A stretch of 64,000 nucleotides of DNA. Source: Kingdonia uniflora (taxonomy: Eukaryota > Streptophyta > Magnoliopsida > Ranunculales > Circaeasteraceae). Made by a program: the position numbers and the translations under genes. This document shows, in pieces, positions 45,420 through 57,900 of this stretch (within the stretch, counting starts at the first letter, position 1; each line of letters opens with the position of its first letter). Where the stretch lies: the NCBI GenBank assembly GCA_014058105.1, contig JACGCM010001948.1:5084001-5148000 (forward strand), in the 5' to 3' direction. The notes under the pieces were generated by a model. It worked only from the letters and a program-made list of their open reading frames with translations, was not told where the DNA came from and did no database searches.

Positions 45420-46640
45420 AAAGGGCCCCTTCTAGTAAATACAAAAGAGCGCCAACAGTTGATCAAAAACTTAAAGCGCTACAGAAATCAAAACAGTTTT
45501 TTTTATCGCCGTTCAGTCACAGGGACTTATCTTAAGTGCTTCTCCAGAAAGAAAGCAGACGAAATGCTCAGAGATTTATATGAAGGGACTTGTGGCTCCC
45601 ATACCGTAGGTCGATCTCTTGCTAACAAAACCATTACATAAGGAGTATTCTGGCTAAATATGCACAAGCAAGCAGAAGAGTACTCACACAGATGCGATAC
45701 ATTTTAACGACATGGACACATGATCCATGCCCCTGCGCTTGAACTACATGCAAGTAAGGTGTTCTGGCCATTCTAGCGGTGGGCGCTCGATCTCGTCAGA
45801 GAATTTCCTAATACTCTAGGTAACCGACAATTCCTACTCATAGCTACAGATTATTTTTCAAAATGGGTAGAAGCAGTTCCACTATGTCGAACTAGAGAAG
45901 AAGAGGCCATCTCTTTTATCTGGGAATACATCATCACTCGATTTGGATGCCCTCACCTGATTCAAATCGATAATGGGCTACAATTCATTGGAGAAAAAGT
46001 TGTAACTTTCCTCAGCAAATATAACATCATCCACTCATCATCCAATCCCTACTACCCTTAAGGCAATGGCCAAGCCAAAATCACCAACAAAATCATCATA
46101 GATAGACTCAAGAAAAGGCTTTATTCACAGAAAAAAGGAAATTGGATACGAGAGCTCCCTCAAGTCTTATGGGCATACCGTACCACTTCATGTCAATCTA
46201 CCAGTTGTACCTCATTCCTCCTCACCTATGGTACATAAGCCGTCATTCTAACAGAATACCACCATCTAGTCAAAGATCACAAGCTTACCGATGAAGAAAA
46301 TGAGTTCGAATTGGCTTACAACATGAATTTGATTAATGAAACTAGGGAATGCTCTATTGCCAACCTAGGTCGATATTACCATATGCTGGCCAGTTAGTAC
46401 AATAGAAGAGTCCGAAGCCGTACTTTCTAAATTGAAGATCTCTTTCTCAGAGAAATCCCTCAATACAGAAAAAGGTACATGCTGAGAAACTGGCAGAAAA
46501 TTAGAAGGGTCCGTTCCTAATAATTGGTCAAACTGGTTTGGGATCATATTATCTCATGACGGAGCAATGAGTTTGAATCCCAAATCCATGGAACACTAGG
46601 CGACTGAAACGGTACTATCGTTGAGTCCCTCACTTCTCAA
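45420..46640 (+). pseudogene. Tat 2 integrase, degraded
   Basis: The zinc-finger region is at about 45570-45730 (DLYEGTCGSHTVGRSLANK, then HRCDTF). The catalytic core has ALDLVREFPN (first D), FSKWVEAVPL, FGCPHLIQIDNGLQF (second D) and SNPYYP-GNGQAKITNK, where the usual Glu is Lys. ELPQVLWAYRTTSCQST and LTYGT follow, then the C-terminal NLGRYYHMLA. Integrase inserts the cDNA. Stops, for example in YYP-GNG, and the E to K change make it inactive. Confidence 0.82.
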
Positions 46641-47209
46641 TTTCAAAAATCTCGTTCTTTCCATTCCAAAAGTATGATTTTATCTCCATACAATGTACAT
46701 TCTATTCTATTCAATGAAAACTCCCAAGTTTTTTCTCACATTACTCTCTACTTACATAGATAACAGACAAATTAAAGCAAAAGTAATACTAGCTTTCAAT
46801 CGACCTCTATTCCGATCAAAGCAAAGGTAAAACTAGTTTTCAAACCGCACTCTATACATACTCTGTGATTAAAATAAATGTAATACTAGTTTTCAATCAA
46901 AGAACTTTACCAGACATAAGATAAAGTAAAGGTAAAACTAGCTTTCAATCAAACTCTATACATACTTTGCGATTAAAACGACGGTAATATCAGCTTTCAA
47001 TCAAAGAGCTCTACCAGGCATAAGATAAAGTAAAGGTAAAATTAGTTTTCATCCCTCAATATGTTTGCGACAGATATTTTTACAAGTTACATATACAACC
47101 ACTACAAAGGATTCTTCTATGCTTATAGGAGGTCAACTACGCATTTCCCTATAACCACAGAACGATCAGCCATAAAATCTTGAGCTCGGGCAGCTACTGT
47201 AATCCTGCC
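46641..47209. repeat. Spacer after Tat 2 integrase with tandem repeats
   Basis: From about 46765 to 47055 the phrase AAAGGTAAAACTAGTTTTCA and variants recur six times. Two longer units with a period near 104 bp share TCTATACATACT (46851 and 46955) and CAGACATAAGATAAAGTAAA/CAGGCATAAGATAAAGTAAA. There is no coding content. The spacer separates plus-strand pol from the end of the minus-strand extra ORF. Confidence 0.65.
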
Positions 47210-49620
47210 TTATTCTACCAGCTCAGCAGGTCGAGAACCTAACCCCATTTCTATGGCGTTCATGCAATTTCCTTGATCAACATCAGCTCTACAAATAGAT
47301 CCTTTATCCGACAGACAGTTGTGCAAGGTATCCCTCTCAAACTCGAGCCTTCTCACTTCTTCCACAAAATAGGCGATAACAGCCGCTAGCATCTACGAGC
47401 ACGGCACCTCTGGCATAACTAGCTTGGCAATTTTTTTTCTAACTTTCTGAAGATGCTTTTGTAACTTCTTGTACCGCGCTTCATGCATTCCATACGATTA
47501 TCTGCGTGGGACATTTGATTGATATGCTCCCTCACCTTCTCATCTACTTTATCTAATTTAGCTTGGTTCATCGTTATCAATTCTGCCACCAGAGCACGAA
47601 GTTTCTCAAGCTCCCTGTCTACACCTTCCCTAGCATGAAATTTCTTTAACAATTTATCTTTTTTCCTTATCAAGATATCCTTACGTATAATCACTCACTC
47701 TAAATCCTGTTCCCTGACATGAGTGCATCCAACTTACCTTGGTACTCCCTTAACCGCTCATTTATTTTTTATACATGAGCTTGAGTACGGGCTACATCTC
47801 CCTCTAGCTCTATAATTTGAGTTGATAGGCTAACCACATCCCCTTGAACAATGGAGACCCTGGACTCACCTTTTTCTTCCTCGAGTGCTCTCCAGCCTTG
47901 ACATTTTTGACACGCAAATTAGCCAGAGCCAAATTGGCCTTCAATTGTGCCACTCTCTCATTCAACTCATCACAACGTCTTTGCACCAACTGGAACTCTA
48001 TATCTGTAGCAGGTAAAGCTGCAGTCAACTGCTCAACTGCAATTTTGGAGTTAGATAAGTTATCTCAAGCTCTCTTTAGTTCGTTATCTTTCTCAATCAT
48101 TTTACTCTTCAACTGCTCCAGTTCATTTTTGGAACTCACTAAATTAGCTCGAGTCTTCTCTTGCTCGTTCGTTTTGCTGATCATTTGTTCCTTCAAACTG
48201 GCTACAAAATGGCTTAACTCTTTCTATATTATTTCTAGTGCTTGGATACGGTATCGAGCCATGCCCGCCTCCTTACTCATTGCCATCAGTGCATCATTCT
48301 GGCTTTTGAGCTTTGCTGTCTCTTCCTTCGTCTTCGCGAGCTTTTTTGCCCCTTACTAATTTTAGTATCCTTCTCCTCGATCTTTTGAGTGAGGTCATCA
48401 ACATTTTGTATTGCTTTGACAAACTTAAAATGTACCTTTACGTGTTGATCTTCCCTATCTTTATTTGCCTCTCTCATCCTATCAAACTCCACTGCCAACT
48501 CTTGGTTATACTGGTGCGTCTCTTCTTCGCTCAAGCGAGCTGACTCCAGTTTGACCTACTTCACAGATATAATACATCAAGTTCGATTCAAGAATACTCA
48601 ATCAATATATACAGGAATTTTATTTCTAATAAATTTTTATTTTATGACATCTGCTGTGTGAAACTGCTTCTAAATTTAAGGTCGAAGTATGATCCTAGTT
48701 CAATCACGACAACATGTACTTCTAATTTCAAGATACAAATTCTCTATGTTCTAACTTTTTCAATACTTTGATATTATCTGTACACAATTAAATACCATTT
48801 CCCCTAAACTATTAACACGTTTTTGGTCTGTCTCTATGCTCTAATTTTTACTTTGTAGCTCTAAAGTAATGTAACATACAAGTCAAATATTTCTTGCTTT
48901 TCTCTAACCTGTAGCTCCGCTTGCAAAGTCAATAGGGATGCTGAGGTGTCTTTCTCCTTAACGAGCTCATTCTATAATTCTTTTATTCTGAGGTGCATAT
49001 CCTTAAGTTCCTACAAATAAGGTTTACAAACATCACTTAGCCTATAAAAATTTATCCTACAATGATCCATACAGTTACAATTCTCAAACCCCTCATAATC
49101 ACACAACCAAATAGTCAACAATTTTACTCTACCTTCTCATTCTCATTCTCTGGGTTCACAATGTCATCCACTTGGTTCTCTCACTCAGTTTGGGGAGAGA
49201 CACCATCCAACCTTCTTATAACTCCAGCCCCATCATCTTCATCCCCAACCTCTTTAACGAAGGTATCCGCCATAATGTCATTCACCTCAGCTTTAGAGTA
49301 CCCCATTTTGAGAAGGTGGCGCCCAAGTCTGTCACGCTGGACTACAACTTCATCCAGATTCTTTTGCGATTCTTTTGTAAGCTTGATAATCTCCACCTCT
49401 TGTGCGACCTTCATAAAATCTAGTCGTTTCCCCTCCCGAATCAAGTCATACTTCAATCGAGCTACCTTCTTCTCGAGCTCTGCCTTCCCACTCTCGAGCT
49501 CAACTTTTTCCTCCTCCATCCCATGGCAGATTACCTTAATCAAACGAGCAGCCTGCAAAAAACAAATCAAGCATATTTTCAGACCGACCCACAATATAAA
49601 TCATCAAACTTACCACTTTG
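47210..49620 (-). pseudogene. C-terminal coiled-coil part of the antisense extra ORF (Tat element 2)
   Basis: Minus-strand blocks 49594-49181, 48534-48286, 48028-47810, 47694-47419 and 47392-47210 are all rich in Glu/Lys/Leu with heptad-like spacing, for example GKAELEKKVARLKYDL and QRRCDELNERVAQLKANLAL. Between 49180 and 48540 lies an AT-rich intron-like gap. The order after the Transposase_28-like domain is the same as in Tat element 1. The frames are separated by stops and small shifts. A long coiled coil suggests a structural or oligomerising protein, but the role is unknown. Confidence 0.55.
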
Positions 49621-50279
49621 CTCATCTCCTCCATACCCTTGCGAGTTGCAAGCCTAGCCCTATCCTCCGCAGGTCTAAGCTCGTCTTCCTTATTAGGTCA
49701 ATTCCTTGTAACCTTTACCCCAACAAGGTTAAAAATAGGGTTTACCCTTGTCTTTTTTGCCTCAACCTCAATCTCACCACTGCCCGTGGTTCCAGAGTCC
49801 GAACCACGCTTCACCATCCTCTTCTTCGAAAACGTTCAAGCTAGCTTGCTCAACGTGGTAGATTCTGGCACATCCAAAAAATCCAATGTAGAGGCCTTCG
49901 GTAAAACCACTCATCTTTCTCCATTAGCTCTACTCTTCTTGTTACCCCCAACCCCCGGCATTAGTCTCGTTGCTTGAGATTTTTAAACCTTCTTAGACCT
50001 ACTATTAGCTCATTTATTTATATTAATATTGAGATCTTTCAGTACTACCTCGAGCTCAATCCCTTCTTAAGCAACAGTATCAAACATGGACTTCTTCTTC
50101 TTCTTCTTTGATAGAAGACCTGTCAAGCAACAACACATTATCAATAATAGAACAATATTCAATTGCAACAGTTCAATATTATACATTATTACACATACTT
50201 TTCTTCACAGTTCTATACAGAAGTTCCATGGGTTCTTCATCATTTCTCTAAAGGCACTCACTTTTCACCCAAATCACAT

Positions 50280-50880
50280 TATCATTCCATATTCGACCTG
50301 CTAAATTCAGATCGAAGAAAAGAGGTCGAGGCGAGTTCGCAAAGAAATATGCCCCTCCACTTGCAGAATAATTCTTTACTTCATAAAACTGTAACACATC
50401 TTCAGGAGAAATTCTCCTCTCCACCTCATTCTCCCCTCATAAATTATTCAAACCTTGACAAACATTTATTACCTCCCACATGTTCCCGTTCAACTGGGCA
50501 GGACATGGCCCTATGATATTCATTATCCCTTTTACAAGATTGCTTAGGGGCAGACTCAACTCGCACTCTCACTGAGACAGGTAACAAAGAAAGCCCTCTT
50601 CTAGGTTGCCCTGGACATTCCTATCATAATATTCTAAGGAGATCAATTCGTTTATTCTCCTATCTGATTTCTCCTTCTCTAAATCAGCCAACAGAAAGAA
50701 ATGTTCATCCCCAAATTCTACTTTACATCTTCTAAACTGGCTACCGACATGTTCTACAAAATTTAACCATCTTCCCCCCTATAAGAGCTTTAGATTTACA
50801 AAACTCTCTAAGCACATCATAGTTCGGAGGGTATGATATCAATTGTCCAGGAAAATTTAAAAATTGAACCACTCCTACTT
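50280..50880 (-). pseudogene. Transposase_28-like domain of the antisense extra ORF (Tat element 2)
   Basis: Reading the minus strand from 50880: FVEHVGSQFRRCKVEFGDEH, FFLLADLEKEKSDRRINELI, EGFLCYLSQ, LPLSNLVKGIMNIIGPCPAQ, LNGNMWEVINV, EDVLQFYEVKN, and LAGRIWNDNVIWVKSE. These align with 2272-1705 of Tat element 1, including FLCYL, the PL-hydrophobic run, CPAQLNGN and WND-VWVK. Conservation of this block between two otherwise diverged elements argues that it was under selection while the elements were active. Single stops (after YLSQ and after GLNNL) remain. Confidence 0.6.
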
Positions 50881-50895
50881 AATTCTCCCTCTCAG

Positions 50896-52135
50896 ATTTT
50901 ACATTATCAGACTTAGCCGAACGACCAGAGGTCGACGCCTCCATCGCAGGGGAAGTCTCCATCTCAACTACAAATCTAAGATAAGGTTTGATTCTACACA
51001 AATACTCCTCACGGTCGACCTACATACAGGTCCAGGTATTCTATAATTATCTTTTACACATACATCATACATATACGTATATCATTCACATCTCTTTTAG
51101 ACACATATATCAAACAAATTTTTATAGATTACTATAAATAGTAATTTTTCAAAATTTGAAAACCCCAAAAATCTTTCAAAAAACATATTCACAATATCAC
51201 TATCAGATTCTATATTATCAGATTTAGCCGAACGACCAGAGGTCGACGCCTCCATCACAGGGGAAGTCTCCATCTCAACTACAAATCTAAGATAAGGTTT
51301 GATTATACACAAATACTCCTCACGGTTGACCTACATACAGGTCCAGGTATTCTATAATTATCTTTTACACATACATCATACATATACGTATATCATTCAC
51401 TTCTCTTTTAGATACATATATCAAACAAATTTTTATAGATTACTATAAATAGTAATTTTTCAAAATTTGAAAACCCCAAAAATCTTTCAAAAAACATATT
51501 CACAATATCACTATCAGATTCTATATTATTAGACTTAGCCGAACGACCAGAGGTCGACACCTCCATCGCAGGGGAAGTCTCCATCTCAACTATAAATCTA
51601 AGATGAGGTTTGATTCTACACAAATACTCCTCACGCTCGACCTACATACAGGTCTATGTATTCTATCATTATCTTTTACACATACATCATACATATACGT
51701 ATATCATTCACATCTCTTTTAGAAACATATATCAAACAAATTTTTATAGATTACTATAAATAATTTTTTGAAATTTGAAAACCATAAAAATCTTTCAAAA
51801 AACATATTCACAATATCACTATCAGATTCTATATTATCAGACTTAGCTGAACGACCAGAGGTCGGCGCCTCCATCACAGAGGAAGTCTCCATCTCAACTA
51901 CAAATCTATGATGAGGTTTGATTCTATACAAATACTCTTCACGCTCGACCTACATATAGATCTAGGTATTCTATCATTATCTTTTACACATACATCATAC
52001 ATATACATATATCATTCACATCTCTTTTAGAAACATATATTAAACAATTTTTTATAAATTACTCTAAATAATAATTTTTTGAAATTTGAAAACCATAAAA
52101 GTCTTTCAAAAAACATATTCACAATATCTCGATCC
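50896..52135 (-). repeat. Four tandem 311-bp units within the antisense extra ORF
   Basis: Units start at about 50896, 51214, 51525 and 51835. The period is 311 bp (equivalent minus-strand frames at 51312, 51623 and 51931). Each unit contains a coding-like part, read on the minus strand as SGRSAKSDNIESDSDIVNMF and FERFLGFSNFEKLLF, and an AT-rich part with TACATCATACATATACGTAT. Units 1-3 are closest; unit 4 is more diverged and has lost a few bases. The part VEMETSPAMEVSTSGRSAKS corresponds by position to the acidic exon of Tat element 1 (2583-2314), present there once. Confidence 0.9.
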
Positions 52136-52274
52136 ATCTACTAATCTTCAACGTCTGAAAACGAATTTGAAGCAGTGCCAAATCCTTCCTTCACAATATT
52201 GCAATACAACCACCTTCATGACTCAGACTCGCAACCCTCTTTCACCTTGATTGTTGATCACTCTGGTCTAATCC

Positions 52275-52472
52275 CTAACAAGAATCTTTGCTATTTTTTC
52301 TCTTTCCCCTCTCATTGTTCTTCAATTTTTTAGAAGTTGATAAACATTTCAATAAAGAAGATAAAATATTATTTATAGTTTCTCTCTCTAACTGTTGGTA
52401 GTTATTGGGCTTCGCATGAGTCGCTCTCAGTTTTGGAGCTGAGGTGTCCCTTCTACAATTAATGTCAGACAT
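52275..52472 (-). pseudogene. N-terminal exon of the antisense extra ORF (Tat element 2)
   Basis: The minus-strand frame from ATG at 52472 reads MSDINCRRDTSAPKLRATHA and ends in a basic run (NNERGKRKNSK). It parallels MADNKNRRDD in Tat element 1, which supports the start. In gene order the 311-bp repeats follow. 52473-52848 upstream is AT-rich with no gene. Confidence 0.45.
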
Positions 52473-52848
52473 TTTGTACGTTTTTGGTGAAAATACCGTA
52501 CCATCATTGCCCCTACTCTATATTTTCATATATTCTTATCTCTCCTACCCAAATCTCCCTCTGACCTCCCCACACTCATGACGACTCAACACTTATGCGC
52601 AATTAAACTTTCCCTGTAATAACATAAGAGACAAAAAATCAAAACTTCATGCTTTTTCAATTCTTGCTTCTACTACTTATAGGAGTACAAACATCATTTC
52701 CAAAACTCTCACATTTCAAAAATTCAAATTCTCTATTCAAAACAGTTATAACAACATTTACAATAAAGGTGGACAAATTCAAACTTCATTCTAAATACAT
52801 TTCCTTCATAGTTATTCGACCTCATACAATTCAATCCCTCATATATAA

Positions 52849-53250
52849 TTATACATGAAATATCCCAGATCTTCCAACAATCAGTTCGCCTGGGGAACCA
52901 CATCTAATCAGTTCACCTCCAGCAATCCTCACATCTTCCAACTTGATTTCGTCTTCAACAATTAGCCTCACAACCTCTTTTCGGGCTGAAGGCTCCACAA
53001 TAACTTCCCAGAATAGCTCCTCATTGAAGTGACGTCCTAACTCAAGTTCCATACCCATCAAATCTAAACCTTCCAACTAATATTCGGTCTTTGGTAAGTC
53101 AGCATCTTAATCCAGCAACCCAAAAATCCTCTATCGAACTTTAGCTATTTTTATCGCCAATCATCCCTCAGGGGCATAATAAATTCTCTTAGATCGAGTC
53201 CACACCATCTTCTATGTCTTCTTCCTAACTGCACTCATTTTCCCTATTTA
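52849..53250 (-). pseudogene. Upstream antisense ORF of Tat element 2
   Basis: A minus-strand frame begins at about 53238 with MSAVRKKT, then a stop, then TRSKRIYYAPEG; the open block 53076-52849 reads MGMELELGRHFNEELFWEVI and EDEIKLEDVRIAGGELIR. It is acidic after a basic start. The position equals that of 4810-4244 in Tat element 1. TA-rich sequence, including an (AT)n run at 53289-53306, lies on its promoter side. No known domain. Confidence 0.35.
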
Positions 53251-53394
53251 AGCAGTTTTCTAGATCACTTCAAATCCCTCATAATTCATATATATATATA
53301 TATATTCTATTTCTCCACAACAGCAAACCCTAATATCTTGATTAAACATGAATTGAACTTATTAATCCACATTGACTTCCATAGATTCGGCTTA

Positions 53395-56016
53395 TGTAAT
53401 GACCCTGATTTTTATTTCCTAATTATAGCTATTATTATATTCATTGTTGTGATACTCCGCATATTCCTACTCATTCTCTCGTCTACATATTAATTATCCA
53501 CGTTAAGTCCGCATACATTTTCCACATATACTCCTTCATCCATTGTGCATCCATTATTCCTTTCAGCAGGTTTTGTTTATTAGATTCGTTTTCGGCGTTC
53601 CGGTGGTTCCAGGCGATAGGGAGGTGTTGTGATTTATGGGAACCCCAAGTTGGGTTATATTTGGTGGTTGTGTGGCTGTTGTTAGTGTGGTTTGGGGGTC
53701 ATAATGTTTTTGGGTGTTTTGGCGTTGCTTAAGGTAGAGGCGTAGCGGGTATTTTTCAGGGTGAATCCTTTATAAAATTTTTGGGGTCTTTTTCTAAACA
53801 GACCAGTTCTATTCGAACAAGACTTTCTCAGTTCGAATAGGATTCCTCTTGGTACAGTTAGATTTTTCCCTGAGTTGCTTTATTCGAATAGGATTTCCCT
53901 CTGTTCGAATAAGATTTCCCTTTGTTCGAATTGGACTTTTCTCTGTTCGAATAGGATCCTTCTTAGAACAGTTGTTTTTCCCCTGAACTGTTTTATTTGA
54001 ATAGGATGTTTCTCTATTCGAATAAGTCCTTCCTTGTACAGTTGAGCTTTCTTCGCCGACCTTTTCTATTCGAACAAGTCTTCTCTCTGTTCGAATATGA
54101 ATATTCTCTCTGTTCGAATAAGAATATTTCTTATTCGAACAGAGGCGCATTTTGATCACCTGTTGGGTTTAATGCTCTATTTTCCTTACTTCCTCTCTTC
54201 ACTCAAACTCACACTCTCTCTCTCATCTCCCTAACCGATTCCCCTCTCCTCCACACTCTTGATCAAATCTTCCTCATCACTCGCGGATTCTTCGCCAGCT
54301 TTGTCGCAACCTTCACTCCTATCCTTTGTGAGTTATCCTCGATTCCCTTTCTGTTCTTTTCTCTCGATTCAGCGTAGGGTTAATTCTAGGGTTTAGGTTT
54401 TGTTGTCATTTTCTTAAATTGATTGTTTGCTTGTTGTTATTATTGGTTGTAATAGCTTGTTCGTTGTTCCAATTGCCTCGTCGTCGATCCTAGGTTCAGT
54501 ATTCCGAGTTGGTTTTCTGTCGGACTTGAATTATTATTAGGCGAGTTTTATTCCCTCATTACTAAGTTTCTATTCTAGATTCTGAGTATTGTTTTAGAGT
54601 GTTAAATTGAACTTAGAGATGCTATGTAATTAAACTATAATTTAACCTAGGGATTATTCTGTTTATATTGTTAACCCGTAGTTTAGGCTTGTTAATTATT
54701 TGGGAGCTTGGTTTATGGTTCGTATAGGATCTGAGCTTACTTAGTAGTGGTTGGGTTAGCGTTCTCGTGGCATTACCCCTGAATGCCCCTCTCAGCCTTA
54801 AGAGATTGATGTGTTGGATGTATTGACGGTTAGGTTGTTGTGTCGGCTATGCTTAGTCGGAACAACCGAGTCCCTATTTATCCGGATTGTATTACTGTAT
54901 GAGCGGCAGCTGTGTTATTTCTTATGTACCTGTTGCATCTTAATAACTTATAATAACATCTTTCAAAACTTATTGAGATTGGATACACAAACACTCCGCT
55001 TCGGTTAACCTCCGATAGAATCCAAGGAGTCCTAAGAACGGGTTAAAAGATTTGGTGAGATTGGGAATTGCACTATCATACCTAATTCAACCACTCAGGA
55101 GTGTGGAATGGTATGAGACAGAGTCATGGAGATCCCAACTTATCCATGTTGAGGTTGAAATTCTTTGAAATGATACGGACTATTGCTCCGTTGGGTTGGA
55201 AACTCCCATTACCACTTGATCAAGTGAGACTCATCCTTAGCTTGGTTGAGCTTAACCAAATCGTACCTGTGTGTCTCTTTACTAATCTCTTTAAGAAATT
55301 AGACATTAACGGTTGATCAACCTACTACTTAGGAATTACGAGTATCAATTTTATAGCATCACGTCACACTGTACCTAGGATAAGTATGGGATTATCCTAG
55401 TTATCACGTCACGTCATGGCATTGCATATTCTCTTATCATCACATCTCCCTCCTCTCATATTCTGGACTCTATTCTCTACCCTCTTATGAACTCTTTATC
55501 TATTGTAGTCATTTAATATATATTGCTGGACTTGTGTAAACTTGTTTCTTTATTACGTTAATCTCTACTTCTATTTCTAGTACAGGTTTATTAGTAGGAT
55601 ATTTAGTTCTATTGGGTTTAGTGAGCCGTGGTTTGCTTACTCTCATTTTTTAACCATTTCAGAGGTTGAGTAGCTTGGACTGCTGCGTGGTTAGCCAGTT
55701 CAGAGATAAATTTTGCCGCTGCAGATTTCCTTTAGTTCCAGATTTCTTTAGGTGTTCTCAGCATATGTCGCTGAGTTTTATTCGAGATATTGTATTACAT
55801 TTTCGACTGATGTGTATATATATATCTTTTGCTTCCGGGTTATATTGTTATTATTATTTCTTTACTCTGATGATTATTGATATATGTGAATAGCCGAGCT
55901 AGAATTTGTCTATGGCTTGGCTATTTGTGAGGTAGAATCCTTGGATTCCCCGACCTGTACTACTTAGAATCTAGTAGTTGGTCAAGCTACCGATTACTAG
56001 ATTTTGGGGCGTGACA
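53395..56016 (+). repeat. 5' LTR of the chromovirus
   Basis: It begins TGTAATGACCCTG and ends TTGGGGCGTGACA, followed by ACTTGATATCAGAGC. At over 2.6 kb it is long, as in Del-type elements. It contains the TTCGAATA array. GCTTA precedes it and would be the left half of the TSD. Confidence 0.82.
53805..54146. repeat. Degenerate TTCGAATA array in the chromovirus LTR
   Basis: The phrase CTGTTCGAATAGGA and variants (TTATTCGAATAAG, TATTCGAACAAG) recur about fourteen times in 340 bp, separated by T- and C-rich spacers such as TTTCCCTCTG. The core TTCGAA is palindromic. One composite, GAACAGTTGTTTTTCCCCTGA, also recurs in variants. Confidence 0.85.
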
Positions 56017-56020
56017 GACT

Positions 56021-56032
56021 TGATATCAGAGC
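56021..56032 (+). other. Primer-binding site of the chromovirus
   Basis: TGATATCAGAGC matches TGGTATCAGAGC, the initiator tRNA-Met site, with one G to A change. It lies five bases after the LTR. Confidence 0.8.
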
Positions 56033-56194
56033 CTATGGTTAATCCTTATCTCTGTTATTGCAGATTATATGACGAGTTACTCTTTAGATGGTGTTAGGAT
56101 CGATTCTTTTTGGATTTTCATATTTTATCGAGTTCTTTCCTATTCCTAATCCTTTCCTATCCGTTCCTGAGTTGTGTTTCTTTATTCGTAACAG

Positions 56195-57430
56195 ATGGCT
56201 AGAGGTGACAGAGGCAGAGGTCGTGCTAGATCTCGTAGGGACATCCAAAGAAGTGTTCGTAGGGGTTTGCGAGTGGAGCAGTGGCTAATGAGCCAGTGAT
56301 TAGTCAGGAAAGTACGAGGTCTGTTCCGATCCCAGAGATAGAGCCGATAGTTTCTGAGGTCGGGGTTAGTGTGGAGGTAATACCAGGGTTTCAGATACAT
56401 CTGGGTACCCCACTTACTTCAGTGCTTCCAGGGCAGCCAGGTATTTTACCAGTTCTAGCAGCTTCACGCGTTTCAGCAGAGATAAAATAATTTATGGAAA
56501 GTTTTGTCGCTTCCTTTCAGCAGGCCAGGATCCCAGTACACAGGGAACACAATTACTTAGAATAGCTTCAGAGATACAAACACCCTACATTTTTCCGGAA
56601 CGTTAATTCCTTCAGAGGCCGAGACATGGTTCAGGTCCATAGAGAAGACTTTGGACGCGATGAAGTATCCTGACGATCAGCGGGTGACACTTGCAGCTTT
56701 CCTACTTCAGGGTGAGGCAGCTTATTGGTGGGATATGACCAAGAGGACAGTTTTGGAGTTTTCTATTCTTTGGTCTTCATTCTAGAAGCATTTCTTCGAT
56801 CAGTACTTTCCGCAAAGCTACAGAGACGCCTGTATTTTCGAGTTCTACTAACTTGAGCAGGGTGATATGAGTATTGCTCGATATGATCAGAGGTCTAATG
56901 AGCTCACTCGTTACGTGCCATTTATTGTTCAGGACGAGGAACAAATGAAGATGAAGTTTTTGAAAGGTCTTCGTCCATTCTTCAGGAGGTTCTTGATCTC
57001 TTCCGGTGCCAGTACTTACAGGGAGGTTTTGTCTAAAGGGTTAGCTTTGGAACAAAACGAGGCCGAGGATCGCAGGTCCAGGGAAGCGAGAAACCCAGCG
57101 AAACAGGATACAAGACCCAATAAGGGCAAGGCAATTCAGACTCAGTACGACAGTTTGGGATCGAAGAGACAGAGATTCGAGAGCACACCAGCGGGAGTTA
57201 TGGGCGGACAGTATTTAGAGAGAGAACACAACTTTCTTCCCGCACTTGTTAGAACTGCGGGGGAAATGGCCATGTTAGGAAGTTCTGTCCTAAACCAGAT
57301 AGAGGTTAGCAGCCACTATGATAGTTTCAGGGTCCAGTTGGTTACCAGCCACGACCGCAGCAGGTTCCTCAGGTTCAGCAGTTTCTACAGAGGCAGTTTC
57401 AGGGTCCACAAGGCGTACAGATAGATCCAA
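56195..57430 (+). pseudogene. Chromovirus gag, degraded
   Basis: ATG 56195 gives MARGDRGRGRARS, an Arg/Gly-rich start. The capsid-like region has AETWFRSIEKTLDAMKYPDD, FLLQGEAAYWWDM, then the open block 56867-57424 with YDQRSNELTRYVPFI and KFLKGLRPFFRRFL. A zinc knuckle is readable at about 57247-57291 as C-stop-NCGGNGHVRKFC, CCHC spacing intact but with TAG as its second codon. There are at least four stops, including after QWLMSQ and in the SFWKHFF-like stretch. Confidence 0.82.
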
Positions 57431-57504
57431 GACCTCGGGGTGTTCAGAGACCGCATCATCCAGTACAACAACAAGGTCAAGTTCAGGGCCGTGGACAGGG
57501 AAGA

Positions 57505-57900
57505 GTGTTTGCAGTAGGGAGGCGCGACGCTCGCACTGCTCCACCTGTGGTAGAAGCTACGATCCATATCTCTTTTTCACTCGCTCATGTCCTTTTCGAT
57601 TCTGGTGCATCGCATTCATTCATCGCATCTTCATTTCTCTGCATTATGGGCTTTGGTTCTTCTTTATTGATTGATGAGGCTTTCGTGGCTACTCCTTTAG
57701 ATTCCTCGTTATCTATCTCACGTATATGTAGAGATTTCCTGATAGTTGTTATTGGTCGAGTCCTATCAGCCGACCTATTGGTATTACAGATGCAAGAGTT
57801 TGACGTCATCCTGTGCATGGATTAGCTGTCGACACATCGAGTCACCTTAGACTGCTTCGAGAAGATGGCTACCTTTAGTATTCCCGGTGAGAGGCGATTC
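57505..57900 (+). pseudogene. Chromovirus protease
   Basis: The open block 57505-57825 contains ATIHISFSLAHVLFDSGASH and SFIASSF, where DSG is the aspartic protease active site, then LLVLQMQEFDVILCMD and a TAG where Trp is usual in GMDW. This domain processes the polyprotein. It is the best preserved protease in the window. Confidence 0.8.

Noticed and set aside
48286..49844. Long plus-strand ORFs (for example 49062-49844 and 47844-48359)
   Set aside because: They are shadows of the minus-strand coiled-coil blocks, rich in Ser/Phe/Leu as expected for the complement of Lys/Glu codons.
50896..52135. CRISPR-like array or satellite
   Set aside because: Units of 311 bp are directly tandem with no unique spacers, and the sequence lies in a plant retrotransposon gene.
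53805..54146. TTCGAA array as heat-shock elements
   Set aside because: Heat-shock elements need GAA and TTC separated by two bases; here they abut, so the consensus is not met.
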